The notes under the pieces: generated by a model
Databases searched by the model: none
What the model saw: only the letters and a program-made list of their open reading frames with translations
Told to the model about the DNA's origin: nothing
Position numbers and translations under genes: made by a program
Shown here: one piece after another, positions 33,877 through 43,660 of the stretch
Numbering within the stretch: the stretch's first letter is position 1
Layout: each line of letters opens with the position of its first letter
NCBI GenBank assembly: GCA_032622095.1
Contig: CP136065.1
Span: forward strand, 243,907,474 to 243,971,473
DNA: 64,000 nt
Origin: Siphonodentalium dalli
Taxonomy: Eukaryota > Mollusca > Scaphopoda > Gadilida > Siphonodentaliidae
Direction of reading: 5' to 3'

Positions 33877-34251
33877 TTAGTTTTTCAAAATATTGTTAAC
33901 AACTGCACCTAATGTTTTGCTAATCAATGGAGCAAGAAATAATAATGGTAAAAAGCCACCTTTTTTATTCAAAATTTTCTTCTTTTGTTGCAAAGGTTTG
34001 TTCTTGTCTGCAAGATATCTGATATGTTTACGCTTCGAATGTAACTTACGGTTCTGAGCTTCATTCAGTTTTACATTACCTTTTAAAAGATTTTGACAAC
34101 ATTCTGAAATACAATCCATCACTTGTTTCGGAGCATCGTTGATCATTTTCTTTTTATATGCAGTTGGAACTTTACTCATTGCAACAATCAACTCACCATA
34201 TTTTTTTATCAGCGGTGCTTTCCTGCTCTTAGTTTTTGAAGGCATCTTCAC
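33877..34251 (-). CDS. Maverick lineage B: conserved basic protein with C-terminal hydrophobic GGFLPLLF segment
   Basis: 124 codons, intact. LLKGNVKLNEAQNRKL, then a Lys-rich stretch, then GGFLPLLFLAPLISKTLGAV at the C-terminus. Homologous to lineage A 5506/49497. The C-terminal hydrophobic segment suggests membrane interaction, for instance during entry or assembly, but this is inference. Confidence 0.65.
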   Translation of the reverse strand: MKMPSKTKSRKAPLIKKYGELIVAMSKVPTAYKKKMINDAPKQVMDCISECCQNLLKGNVKLNEAQNRKLHSKRKHIRYLADKNKPLQQKKKILNKKGGFLPLLFLAPLISKTLGAVVNNILKN

Positions 34252-34301
34252 AGTCTAAGTAGTTGTCTCAAAATGAGCAGAAAAATTATATGTTTCATCT
34301 T

Positions 34302-34889
34302 TTATCTTTTCTGATTGAACCATTCTAAAGCTTCGAATGCAGATTTCGATGCATCAGACAACCGCATAAATTTTGAAAATTCAAGATCAATAACTGGGTT
34401 TTTTTGTAATGGTTGATGTTGAGGGTTCTGCTGAGAAGGTATAGGTGTAAATTTAGAATGTTGATTTTGTTGAGTTTGCATCGGTGTAAACTTTGAATGA
34501 TTTAGAGAAAGCTTTGTTTTACGTTTAGATTCTTTTTGACTACCCCTTTGTTGTGTTTGCATCAGTGTAATCTTTGAATGTTTTGGAGAAACCTTTGATT
34601 TACTTTTAGATTGTCTACCAGTTTGTTCAAATGAATTTTTCAAAAGACTTCTAATTAAAACTCCTCCAAGGAACCCACTACCACCTCGTTGTAAAATTAA
34701 TTTGCGTTTTGTTTCCATATCAGTTGATCGATCAGAGATTTTTTTAAGAACTTTTTTATTTCTCTGAAAAAACTTTTTTGTCTGTGATGGTAATTTCCAA
34801 TCATTTTCAAGAAATAATTCAGCTGCAAAAGTGAAGAAATTTATAATTTGTGACAGTTCATCATGACTAAACATCTCGGTGGACGACAT
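34302..34889 (-). CDS. Maverick lineage B: second GGxGFLGG-type protein with QTQQ repeats
   Basis: I choose the Met at 34889 (MSSTEMFSHDEL) because the upstream part of the ORF overlaps the ATPase. About 195 codons. Residues around 55-85 carry KRKLILQRGGSGFLGGVLIR, resembling the Lys-rich-then-GGFL junction of the neighbouring 33877 protein, so the two may be tandem paralogues. The C-terminal half holds three copies of an HSKxTxMQTQQ unit. Function unknown. Confidence 0.5.
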   Translation of the reverse strand: MSSTEMFSHDELSQIINFFTFAAELFLENDWKLPSQTKKFFQRNKKVLKKISDRSTDMETKRKLILQRGGSGFLGGVLIRSLLKNSFEQTGRQSKSKSKVSPKHSKITLMQTQQRGSQKESKRKTKLSLNHSKFTPMQTQQNQHSKFTPIPSQQNPQHQPLQKNPVIDLEFSKFMRLSDASKSAFEALEWFNQKR

Positions 34890-34923
34890 GGTTCTAAAAT
34901 GAGAAAAGTAACAACAACTGAAT

Positions 34924-35565
34924 TTATACTTTTGAATAAATGACAGGACCTCGGTCATTAGCTGTCAACCATTTATGGAAAATATCAGTTCTAATTCGAA
35001 AATAATTTTCTGTTCTAGGATGAAAATCTACTAAAACATATCCATGATTTATTGAAGTTGCATCTTCGTATGCTTGTTTCAAATGATTGATTTGCATTTG
35101 ATGAGCCAAAACTTTTATTTGATTTTTATCTCGAACGCTTTGAAATAAAACCATGTAGTGTGCATTCAAACTTATAGTTCTGCTACTTTTTGATTTTTGG
35201 AACATGTTTTGAGTAATGTAAATTATTGAAGCATTTCGATGGTGACCTTTTCTAGTAAACCAAAGCATTATTTTGTCTTCATCTTGTTCCCCCATCATGT
35301 CATCGAAAACAACAAGATGAGGAAATGATACAATTTCCTCATCATCGTCTGGAATACCATCGATAAACTCAACGTTATCAATTTCTTTTATACGATTGTA
35401 TGTGTCTTGCCATTCTTTGTAACACCAAACTATTTTCTTTGGTGGTGTTTGGAATAAATCGTGTTTAAATTCAATAACTTTTTTAACAAATTCTGTTTTA
35501 CCTGATCCACTAGGTCCGCTGATAAAGAAATTACACGGATGTTGGAAAAGTAAAGATTCTTCCAT
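34924..35565 (-). CDS. Maverick lineage B: genome-packaging ATPase (FtsK/A32 family)
   Basis: 213 codons, intact. Walker A GPSGSGKT (residues 17-24), Walker B HLVVFDDMM (about 83-91), followed by an Asn/Gln sensor-like segment (IIYITQNMFQ) and an arginine-rich C-terminus. Normal length for Maverick ATPases. It pumps the genome into the capsid. Same family as the broken lineage A gene at 4825. Confidence 0.9.
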   Translation of the reverse strand: MEESLLFQHPCNFFISGPSGSGKTEFVKKVIEFKHDLFQTPPKKIVWCYKEWQDTYNRIKEIDNVEFIDGIPDDDEEIVSFPHLVVFDDMMGEQDEDKIMLWFTRKGHHRNASIIYITQNMFQKSKSSRTISLNAHYMVLFQSVRDKNQIKVLAHQMQINHLKQAYEDATSINHGYVLVDFHPRTENYFRIRTDIFHKWLTANDRGPVIYSKV

Positions 35566-35598
35566 GTTGTCACTTTGATGCCTAATCAGAGAGTGAAC

Positions 35599-36186
35599 TT
35601 AACGACGTGTGAATTTAGTTTTTAAACAGAAATCTCCATAGCTGTAAATATTTCCAAACATTTCTATAATCCAAGTATTATAGTCTTCTATTCTTCTGTT
35701 TGTTCTGTAAACAAAAAAATCATTTCCTATAATGTTTTTAATTTTTGCATATGTTGACATTTTTTTTGTTAACAAATACCCATATATCCTAGGAACTGAT
35801 TTAAAGGTTCCCCTAGCAAGAGGATAATTATCTTCATACTTTGTATAATGAATATAGTCATGTTCATCAAAAGTTTCTAAATCTAAATGGTGTTCATCAC
35901 CACCAAATATCCAAAAATCAGATATTCTTTCAATGAGAAAAAATGTTTTGAATTTAATAAATGATTTAATATATTTTTGAGAGAAATGAGAAAATATACT
36001 TGTCTCAAGATAGTCCAATCTCTGTAAACATTCGTCGACATCACAGCATCGTAGTATTGCTTACTTTTCTCTTTCAAACCAGACTTCTTGTAATTCCTTC
36101 TTTATCTCTGGAATAAGTGTTGACTGTGCCACCAAATATCCATAAATCTTCTCAGCAATTTCTGGAGGTACTACTCCTGTCAACAT
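35599..36186 (-). pseudogene. Maverick lineage B: unknown gene between PolB and ATPase, one nonsense codon
   Basis: One frame from the Met at 36186 (just after the PolB stop) to 35599, interrupted only by a TAA at 36061-36063. The N-terminus (VPPEIAEKIYGYL) faintly resembles an F-box-type helix pair, but that is weak. The C-terminal 140 codons are aromatic-rich (FWIFGGDEHHLDL, 'YGYLLTKKM'). No family recognised. Confidence 0.5.
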
Positions 36187-36202
36187 CTTGACATGAAATG
36201 AC

Positions 36203-39200
36203 TCAACATCTGCATCCGTATGGATATGTGTGAATACCATTGACGAGTTTTCGTTTTGTGTACACCGATCTGAAAGTTTTGGTTTGACACTCACTAATCA
36301 GTTGATGGTTCTTTTGTCTTTTAATTCTGGAAGGATACTCAACAACAGTTTTGAAATTTTCACGATCATTAACACATTGTACCATTGTTTCAAAATAAAT
36401 TTTTGACTTGCGCTGTAATCAAGAGTGATACCTTTTACCTTACATTTGGTGTATCTTCTCCCATCTTTGATGTATTCATATCCGTAGTTCTTTGGCCCAA
36501 GTCCAACAAATTTGACAATCTTTGCATCTGGATGTTCGTCGCTCCATTTCCCCAATCTTCCTTCGATAGTTTTGATGTTCTTCTTTGATGGATCACTGAC
36601 ATACATACAGCTGTCTGTATCAAAATACAGCACTCTATCTCCAAGTTTTTAAAAAACTTTATACAATTGTAATCTTGCATACGCTGTAACAAAAGAAGCA
36701 ACAACAACATTTGCTGAATGATGAGGTTCAATATTATCTAAAATATCAACATAATTTACCAGAATGAATTTGTCACCATCAAGAAGTGTAACATTTTGAA
36801 CAATTATATTGTTACTAGTAAGCAATTCAAAATAACGTGATGGCTTATCCACATACTCTGTTTTTGACATCAGATCTCTTTGTGCATTCTTACCCCATAT
36901 ACAATTAATCATAATTTTAGATATTTGGCGTTTTCCTGGATTCTTCTCGATGTTCTCCAATTTTATACCCTCAGCTGCATAATAATCCTGTACAAACTTT
37001 TGCTTCTGTTCTTCTGTCCCAACACCAAATGGATAACCACTACATTCCTGTTTGATCTTTAGATGTTTGTCGATATAGGATTTGTATATTTAATCTGTCC
37101 AATCTGTCCAATGCCAAATTTGGTACACATCAAGTATTTTGTAGCCAACATCCATTGCTTTGAATAATTCTGGCGTGGTCCACACTCCGGTTATAGCTCG
37201 ATCTTCTTCTGAATGGTTACATGTCTCGTTCTCATTGATGGCGCAAGTTTTGCACAAAGTTAAAACCATTTTGTTGTTACAATGAATCGGTAGAACTGGA
37301 ATATACAATTTCGATGGTGGTAAAATTGTACATTTAACAAGCCCCGCATAGTCTCTAATGTGTTCTTGATCGATCTGCTCTTGGCTCAAAATTTCTGGAT
37401 GTCCAACAGGGTAGAATTTATATTTGTTGCAAAATGGATACAACGAACACACATCGATGAACTTGATTTCTTTTGTGGAATCTTGATCAATTTCCTCGTA
37501 CAATTTGATGGCATTTGTATGTCCACCACCAAACAATGCTTCTCTTGGCAAAATGGGGTCTCGATGTTTGTAGAAAGATTCCATTTGTTGTTTGAATTTC
37601 ACATCCAATTTCATTCTTTCGTCGATCTGATGTCCCCAAAGTGATTCAACTCTGTAACAAAGACTTTCCAGTTCATCTTTCTTCTGTTGAGTTCTTGTAT
37701 ATAATTCTTCCATGGTGAGCATCGTATAGGGATTCTTGTATTGTCTGTTGTTGTAACATTTTGGACATCCATGAAACAGACATCCATTCATCTCAAAAAC
37801 TGTTCTTGTGGCTTCCTCATATCCATCGACGTAGTGTCCACCAATCTTGATTTCTCCTCCATTCAAAGCATGCTTAATTGTTATCATACGTGACAATGAT
37901 AGATGTTGAAGCCAACGTATCGCTTTCATGGAATAGTTTTTAGCACATGGGTATCCACCATCTGGAATGACTCCAATTGTTTTCTCTGGCATTGAATTCT
38001 TCCTCCATGCCAAATTGCAAACTTGCGCCAATGTTATTGACTCAATGAACGGGTCAATCTGTTCTGTTTCCAATATGTATTTCCTGAAATTTCCACATCC
38101 ACGGCGAAGAATATCCACGTCTGATTTGCAGTACTTCTCCATCTCTTCTTGGAAGTTGAATATCACGTAATTTTCTATTTTCTCATTGTACCATTCAAAG
38201 AATTTCTCTCGATTTTCCACGCTCATCATGTCTGGTTTGTAGTAATCAGAAGCCAAGTAAGGTCCAATGTAATTTTGAAACTTTGGTGAATTCGCCCAAT
38301 GTGGAAAGTGTCCTTTCGTCATCTCATTCAGCTGAAAAGTTTGTGGAAACTTTGAAAGTGGCATCATCAGAAAACTCAGAGAATCAATAACTTTCACGCT
38401 GTTGCATTTTAAACTGAGAATTTTGTTTCCATTCATGATCAGTTCTGGTTTATGAATTCCACTTTGTATGAGTGCTTGAAGTAGAAACTGTGCATCGTAT
38501 CCCTGAGCATTATGTGCTATTGCAACACATCCTTTGTGATCTTGGTGGAATAACCAGTTTGTGAGTCTGTTAAAACGTTGTCACCCTTGAATACAAATTC
38601 TCTGGAATCCAGTCCGCATGTTTCACATTTTTCGTCGATTGGTTTGCACATGCAATCTCCACAAGCGGTATGTGCAACACAGAAGTTTGGAATATGAACA
38701 CCTGTGTCTTGTCTGCATTCAAAGTCAAAGAATACATATGGAATCTTTGCAGGTTTCTTTTCCGGTGATTCATATTTTGGAATGTAGCACCTGTGATCTG
38801 CTTCAACGATTTCTTTGCAATGTTTGCATTTCTTCAACCCCGCACATATATGTCTGCTTGATTTATTGGTGAGAATTTCTTCATCACAATTGTTGCATAG
38901 TTGAACCAAATCACATATTTTTCTTTTCTGTTTTCCTTCCGTCTTCAAATGGTTGTCGAAACAAGATTTACTTCTGAATGATCGTCGACACGTTCTACAC
39001 TGTCAATGACCAGCATGCACAAACAAATCTGCATCGATGATCGCCACGACTTTTGAATCCAATGTCACAGAATTCGCAGTAGTAGCTGGTGCCTAGAAAT
39101 CCTTTGATTGATGTTATGGTGTCGAAGTGATTGTTGTTGTAGTAGATGTGTACACATTTGCTCTCCGAACACATTTCTGCAGGTTCAAATAGAAATCCAG

Positions 39201-40143
39201 CGCCAGCAAATTCATTGTGAATTTTCACAACATATTCTGGATACAATATTTCTTGAATCTTGTGGAACTCATTGATACTGCAAACTGTATCGTGCGGAAT
39301 GCCAGCACGGTTGAGTAGATTTTTTGCGGCATCTGTTTGTGCTGTGTATATTGATTGTCTTATTCTTTTCCATTTCTTTGACCAGCACGCAGATCCATCA
39401 CTATCTGCCTTACACATACCGACGACAATAGATCTTGCCATACACATAACATCATCAGCATTTTCAATCCGGACAATACTTCTTTTTACTTTTGTCAGCT
39501 TGTTCTTGTCTGCAAATGGTCCATAATGTAGTGAGTGTCGTGTACCACCTTCCGGAATATCTGTAACGAAGATTCCGAAATTGAGTGCACCGTCATGAAT
39601 TGTAAAGTCTGCATTTGATTGAACTACATTTTGAATATTATCCATGAGTGTCCCACCATTCAATTCACTGGCTTTTGTGAATGGAATGAAAATGCTCATA
39701 TCAAGTCCTGGATGATTTATCGTAACTCTGATTCTTGTCTTCTCATTTGCTGAACATTTCTGTTTCAATTCTTCTGTCAACTTCTCAAATATCTCTGGAA
39801 TGTTCTCGATTGGATCTGTAAATTTCTCGAATTTCACACCAAATTGTCGTGCTGCTGATTTAAATTTTCTGGAAAATTTCTCCGAGTTCAGCTCCAATTT
39901 GAAATATTTTGTTGGATTGAACACAACACGCTCTCTAGCCAGACTTCTCTTTCTCTTCCCACCAATTTCTCTATTCTGTCTTCGACCGCGTCCAATCTGC
40001 CCATCACTAGAACTTTCTTCACTTTCTGCCCCATCAGTTTCCATATCACTCTCTTCAATAACTGCAGGCCTTGGTCTTTTTCTAACAATATCTTCTTCGC
40101 CTGTGGCGTCGTCTGAAACAGGTCTTTTAATTCTCTTAAACAT
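36203..40143 (-). pseudogene. Maverick lineage B: protein-primed family B DNA polymerase, few frameshifts
   Basis: Starts at 40143 (MFKRIKRP; an upstream Met at 40167 is also in frame). N-terminus has basic nuclear-signal-like patches, then a long N-terminal domain (GIFVTDIPEGGTRHSLHYG). Exonuclease I FFDFECRQ near 38725, Cys pairs CMC/CETC near 38630, exonuclease II AHNAQGYD near 38505, motif A DVCSLYP near 37445, motif B KIMINCIWGK near 36900, motif C YFDTDS near 36615, C-terminus VNGIHTYPYG ending 36203. Frame breaks lie near 39000, 38540, 37095, 36649 and 36385. Active-site residues are all still present. Confidence 0.9.
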
Positions 40144-40434
40144 TTTTTTCTTGAGTTTTGTCAGCAAAAAATATTGCGACTGGCTTCTTCGGAGTTGAAG
40201 TGTAAAGTGTAGAATTACACCTGCTTTTATTGCATTCGATGCTATAAAAGCAGGTGTAATTCTACACTTTACACTTCAACTCCGAAGAAGCCAGTCGCAA
40301 TATTTTTTGCTGACAAAACTCAAGACAAAAATGTTTAAGAGAATTAAAAGACCTGTTTCAGACGACGCCACCAGCGAAGAAGATATTGTTAGAAAAAGAC
40401 CAAGGCCTGCAGTTATTGAAGAGAGCGATATTGA
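40040..40434. repeat. Long hairpin: 191-bp inverted arms, 13-bp loop, containing two head-to-head promoters
   Basis: Arms 40040-40230 and 40244-40434 are near-perfect reverse complements centred at 40237. Each arm holds an A/T box (TATAAAAG on plus at 40243, AATAAAAG on minus at 40230), about 90 bases of leader and the first about 34 codons of a gene (PolB on minus, the zinc-knuckle gene on plus). A head-to-head duplication, a terminal-repeat remnant, or an inverted chimeric read could produce it. Confidence 0.9.
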
Positions 40435-40930
40435 GCTACATAAAGAAGATTAAAAAAAATCTACACAACCACTGACTAGAAAAATTCAAGATAATCTTGT
40501 CGAATTGAGACAGATCTCTACCGATTTGTTTAAACTTTGTAACAAAATGCAATGGCAAGAGAAACAAGAGAAAAACAAAGCTGATAAAAATTGGAAACCG
40601 CCATATGGTTACTGTTACAAATGCGGCCAAGACACCCATTGGTCCTTCCATTGTAAAGTAGATTTCGGCGACAAAAAAAATGTGAAAACTATACAAAAGT
40701 CTACAAGCAGTAACAATACAAGAACAAATGCAGATATCAAAACTGAAGAGATGTCTACAACATCAGATTTTTCCAAACAAGACCGATCTGTTGATCCTAC
40801 GAATGATTCACAGAACAAATCTGAAGATAAACATCCAGAAATTGAAAATTCCAAGAAAACTTCCAAGAAAAAGAAGCTGAGACCATTCTACATTCCAAAA
40901 ACAGATAAACGAATCGACACAAACAATTGA
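40331..40930 (+). pseudogene. CCHC zinc-knuckle protein sharing the PolB N-terminus
   Basis: The ATG at 40331 starts the same nearly 35 codons as PolB on the opposite strand (MFKRIKRPVSDDAT, RKRPRP nuclear-signal-like). The frame then meets TAA at 40451-40453 and continues open to 40930. Downstream it has CYKCGQDTHWSFHC, a Cys-x2-Cys-x4-His-x4-Cys zinc knuckle, then a Ser/Lys-rich tail ending KKKKLRPFYIPK. Either a 200-residue protein with one nonsense codon, or a 40-residue ORF followed by a separate ORF from about 40505. The zinc knuckle points to nucleic-acid binding. Confidence 0.55.
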
Positions 40931-41018
40931 AAATTATGTTGTGTGAATAAATTATGAATTGAACAATCGTGTTTTGTTTTTTCAGCTATGAAAGAGTAAC
41001 CTTTTGGGAAATGTGGGT

Positions 41019-41034
41019 GGCCCTGAAAAGGGCC
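41019..41034 (-). terminator. Histone-type 3' stem-loop (gene 41094-41390)
   Basis: On the minus strand the sequence is GGCCCTTTTCAGGGCC, a perfect match to the replication-dependent histone mRNA stem-loop, preceded by AAAAC and followed by ACCCA. It lies about 60 bases after the minus-strand stop. A purine/pyrimidine element AAAAGGTTACTCTTTCATAG follows at the distance expected of a histone downstream element. Confidence 0.9.
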
Positions 41035-41093
41035 GTTTTCTCTTTTCCAGGATTCATAAGAATTCTGACAAATCAGGATATATCCCGTTAGGA

Positions 41094-41390
41094 TTAATTG
41101 TCACAGACCAAATAGGATTTGATCTGAGCAAAGCTGTCAATCGCTGCATTGCACAGATCTTTCTTCTTGATCTGTGACAAGATCTCCACGAGATCAAGAT
41201 TGCTTGATTCTTGAACATCACATACTTTAGGCAATGGTCGTCGGCGAGCCAAAAAATCTCTTATCATCTGCTTCTGAACCATACTTTGTTTAGGAGAATC
41301 CTGCCATTTCCTATATCTTCTTATTTCCGTCACCTCTGACGAATCTCTCTTCCTCCACAACTTCTTGAGAAATTTCTTTAAAGACGGCAT
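41094..41390 (-). CDS. Small basic protein with histone-type 3' end (pair 1, left gene)
   Basis: 98 codons from MPSLKKF. N-terminal half is Lys/Arg/Trp rich (KKFLKKLWRKRDSS, then RRYRKW); C-terminal half is more acidic (LDLVEILSQIKKKDL). Not a histone and no family recognised. It is transcribed away from the shared promoter 41421-41973 and ends in a perfect histone stem-loop, so its mRNA is probably non-polyadenylated and S-phase-linked (inference from the stem-loop). Confidence 0.6.
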   Translation of the reverse strand: MPSLKKFLKKLWRKRDSSEVTEIRRYRKWQDSPKQSMVQKQMIRDFLARRRPLPKVCDVQESSNLDLVEILSQIKKKDLCNAAIDSFAQIKSYLVCDN

Positions 41391-41420
41391 AATGAATGAA
41401 GTTCACTGAAAAAGTGAAAT

Positions 41421-41973
41421 TATTTGTATACATTTGACACGGGCGACAATGAAACCACATGTCGCATTGGCGTTAAAATTGACAAATATTTCCTGACGTT
41501 GTGTTTTTTCAGAGACGGATCACCATGCATATTTTTCTTGATCATTATTGCATAGCGATCAAACAAATGTTTTTAATATCGTTAGATCATTATCTATTAT
41601 TTGGTACACATGATTGATATATTTATTACCTCGTTAGGCAAATATGGAATGTTTTTCTAGTTTTTGTTTTTGGAATTGTACATATTTTATACATAAAAAC
41701 TGAACACAAGAAACATACTGAACATTTTTCTTGATCATTGCATTTTGATAACTTTACTTGGTCATCGTTTATGAACGAAGATGAATTCATATGTTAAAAC
41801 ATCTTAATTAATTGTATATACTATCATGAATTTAATCTATAACATATCGAAATGGTGAAACTAACAGATAATGCACTGAAAAGAAACACAACGTCAGGAA
41901 ACATTTGTCATTTTTAACGTCAAAGTATTATGTGCTTTCTCTACCGCCCGCGCAATCGTGATACAAGTTCAAG
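41421..41973. promoter_or_regulatory. Bidirectional promoter, copy 1
   Basis: About 553 bases between divergent genes, almost identical to 43076-43627. Its flanks are mirror images: 'gcgttaaaattgacaaat' then 'tcctgacgttgtg' on the left is the reverse complement of 'cacaacgtcagga' then 'attttTAACGtcaaag' on the right, so each gene gets an equivalent proximal element. Interior repeats 'tttttcttgatcattgca' also occur twice. No clear TATA box. Confidence 0.7.
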
Positions 41974-42004
41974 ACGGATCTTCAGGCTTATTCTGCATTC
42001 AAAG

Positions 42005-42223
42005 ATGACTGCAATACCCGAACCCTTGATGGCGATACTGAGAGGAACTATGGGGATAACACCGCAGATAATGTGGGGCAGGTACGCAAGAGAAGTGACC
42101 GACCGTTCAAAGCTGATCATGCAAAAAAGAACAGCAACCATACCAACAGAGTCTAGCTGTCCTATTTTATCTGAGGCGGCGCAACAAAAGCAAAATTCTC
42201 ACTCTGAGAAAATTGGGGAGTGA
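42005..42223 (+). CDS. Small protein with histone-type 3' end (pair 1, right gene)
   Basis: 72 codons from the ATG at 42005, whose context ('ctgcattcaaagatgactgc') is identical to that of the 43661 gene, which fixes both starts. Begins MTAIPEPLMAILRG, comparable to MTAVNITDLDEIMVRG in pair 2, so the two right-hand genes are paralogous at the N-terminus, but this one lacks the OTU-like part. It ends with two tandem stem-loops. Function unknown. Confidence 0.5.
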   Translation: MTAIPEPLMAILRGTMGITPQIMWGRYAREVTDRSKLIMQKRTATIPTESSCPILSEAAQQKQNSHSEKIGE

Positions 42224-42243
42224 ATTTTGATGTCGTACAAAAC

Positions 42244-42286
42244 GGCCCTTTTCAGGGCCAAAACAAAAACGGTTCTTTTCAGGACC
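42244..42286 (+). terminator. Two tandem histone-type stem-loops
   Basis: GGCCCTTTTCAGGGCC at 42244-42259 (perfect) and GGTTCTTTTCAGGACC at 42271-42286 (compensated: stem pairs G-C, G-C, T-A, T-A keep pairing, loop TTTC conserved). Both preceded by AAAAC; the second is followed by AACCAA and a CAAAAAGAAAA purine element like the histone downstream element. Compensatory change in the second copy argues for selection on structure. Confidence 0.88.
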
Positions 42287-42497
42287 AACCAATTTTTTCA
42301 AAAAGAAAAACTTTTAGCATTGCTTAAGAACTAATAATGTTCATTGTACCCTATGTTTCGTTTTGAAAAAATCACGCCACAAATAATTTAAAACAAAATA
42401 TACTTGCAAATATTTGTTGTTGAATAAATTATGAAATGAACAATCGTATTTTGTTTTTTTTCAGCTATGAAAGAGTAACCTTTTGGGAAATGTGTGT

Positions 42498-42513
42498 GGC
42501 CCTGAAAAGGGCC
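42498..42513 (-). terminator. Histone-type 3' stem-loop (gene 42536-43033)
   Basis: Minus-strand GGCCCTTTTCAGGGCC, only about 22 bases after the stop. The surrounding 95 bases (42420-42516) duplicate 40945-41037, including the conserved AAAAGGTTACTCTTTCATAG downstream element. Confidence 0.9.
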
Positions 42514-42535
42514 GTTTTAAATTTATCATCTGACT

Positions 42536-43033
42536 TTAACACCGTTTTGTGTTTTTCTTATATCTTGACATATCTTTCCCATGAGAACCGAGAGCTTTTG
42601 CGAATTCATCACAATTCTCTGTATCTCTAGATTCTTTACAAGGAAGATGAAATCTGACTTTTGTCTCAGTAGAAGCCTTCATGACACTCTTAGGTTGTTT
42701 TTCTTTCGTCGCCGATGATTTTCCTTTTTTGATCTGTTTCTGCTCTTTCGATCTCTGAACATCATGAACATCATGCACCCTAATTGGGATATCTATCTGT
42801 TCTGCAACGAAACGAAGATTCACTTTCACTTCTTGATGCGTTACTTGCGTTTTCACGTCAATATCCCTGCGAAGGCATCTCAGTTCATCTAAAATCGCTT
42901 TTAAAATGAGTGTATCACCACCTATAGTCATTGTCGTATTAGCTTGGCCTGTTGACTGTGGCGCAGCATATGTATTCTGTGCAACAGGACTACTGTATAT
43001 CTCACTCTGAAGAAATTCTGTTAACGGATCCAT
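42536..43033 (-). CDS. Lys-rich protein with histone-type 3' end (pair 2, left gene)
   Basis: About 166 codons from MDPLTEFL (an upstream Met at 43066 is in frame; I prefer 43033 because it matches the gene position in pair 1). Regions: Gln/Ala-rich N-terminus, a helical middle (ILDELRCLRRDIDVK), then Lys/Ser-rich basic tail (KKGKSSATKEKQPKSVMK). Divergent from the pair 1 left gene. No family recognised; the tail looks nucleic-acid- or chromatin-binding. Confidence 0.55.
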   Translation of the reverse strand: MDPLTEFLQSEIYSSPVAQNTYAAPQSTGQANTTMTIGGDTLILKAILDELRCLRRDIDVKTQVTHQEVKVNLRFVAEQIDIPIRVHDVHDVQRSKEQKQIKKGKSSATKEKQPKSVMKASTETKVRFHLPCKESRDTENCDEFAKALGSHGKDMSRYKKNTKRC

Positions 43034-43075
43034 CTCTTGATAGCAATGCAATGTAAGGTTGATCAAATTCGAAAA

Positions 43076-43627
43076 TATTTGTATACATTTGACACGGGCG
43101 ACAATGAAATCACATGTCGCGTTGGCGTTAAAATTGACAAATATTTCCTGCCGTTGTGTTTTTTCAGAGACGGATCAACATGCATATTTTTCTTGATCAT
43201 TATTGCATAGCGATCAAACAAATGTTTTTAATTTCGTTAGATCATTATCTATTATTTGGTACACATGATTGATATATTTATTACCTCGTTAGGCAAATAT
43301 GGAATGTTTTTCTAGTTTTTGTTTTTGGAATTGTACATATTTTATACATAAAAACTGAACACAAGAAACATACTGAACATTTTTCTTGATCATTGCATTT
43401 GATAACTTTACTTGGTCATCGTTTATGAACGAAGATGAATTCATATATTAAAACATCTTAAGTAATTGCATATACTATCATGAATTTAATCTATAACATA
43501 TCGAAATGGTGAAACTAACAGATAATGCATTGAAAAGAAACACAACGTCAGGAAACATTTGTCATTTTTAACGTCAAAGTGTTATGTGCTTTCTCTACCG
43601 CCCGCACAATCGTGATATATGTTCAAG
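43076..43627. promoter_or_regulatory. Bidirectional promoter, copy 2
   Basis: 552 bases, matching 41421-41973 at an offset of 1655 with only scattered substitutions and one T indel near 43398. The genes on both sides differ far more between pairs than the promoter does, which implies recent duplication, gene conversion, or selection on the promoter. Confidence 0.75.
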
Positions 43628-43660
43628 CACGGCAGCGAACAATTTATTCTGCATTCAAAG

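Noticed and set aside
39260-40198. Plus-strand ORFs across the PolB N-terminal region
   Set aside because: Antisense shadows of the lineage B polymerase; Ser/Leu-rich with no domain.
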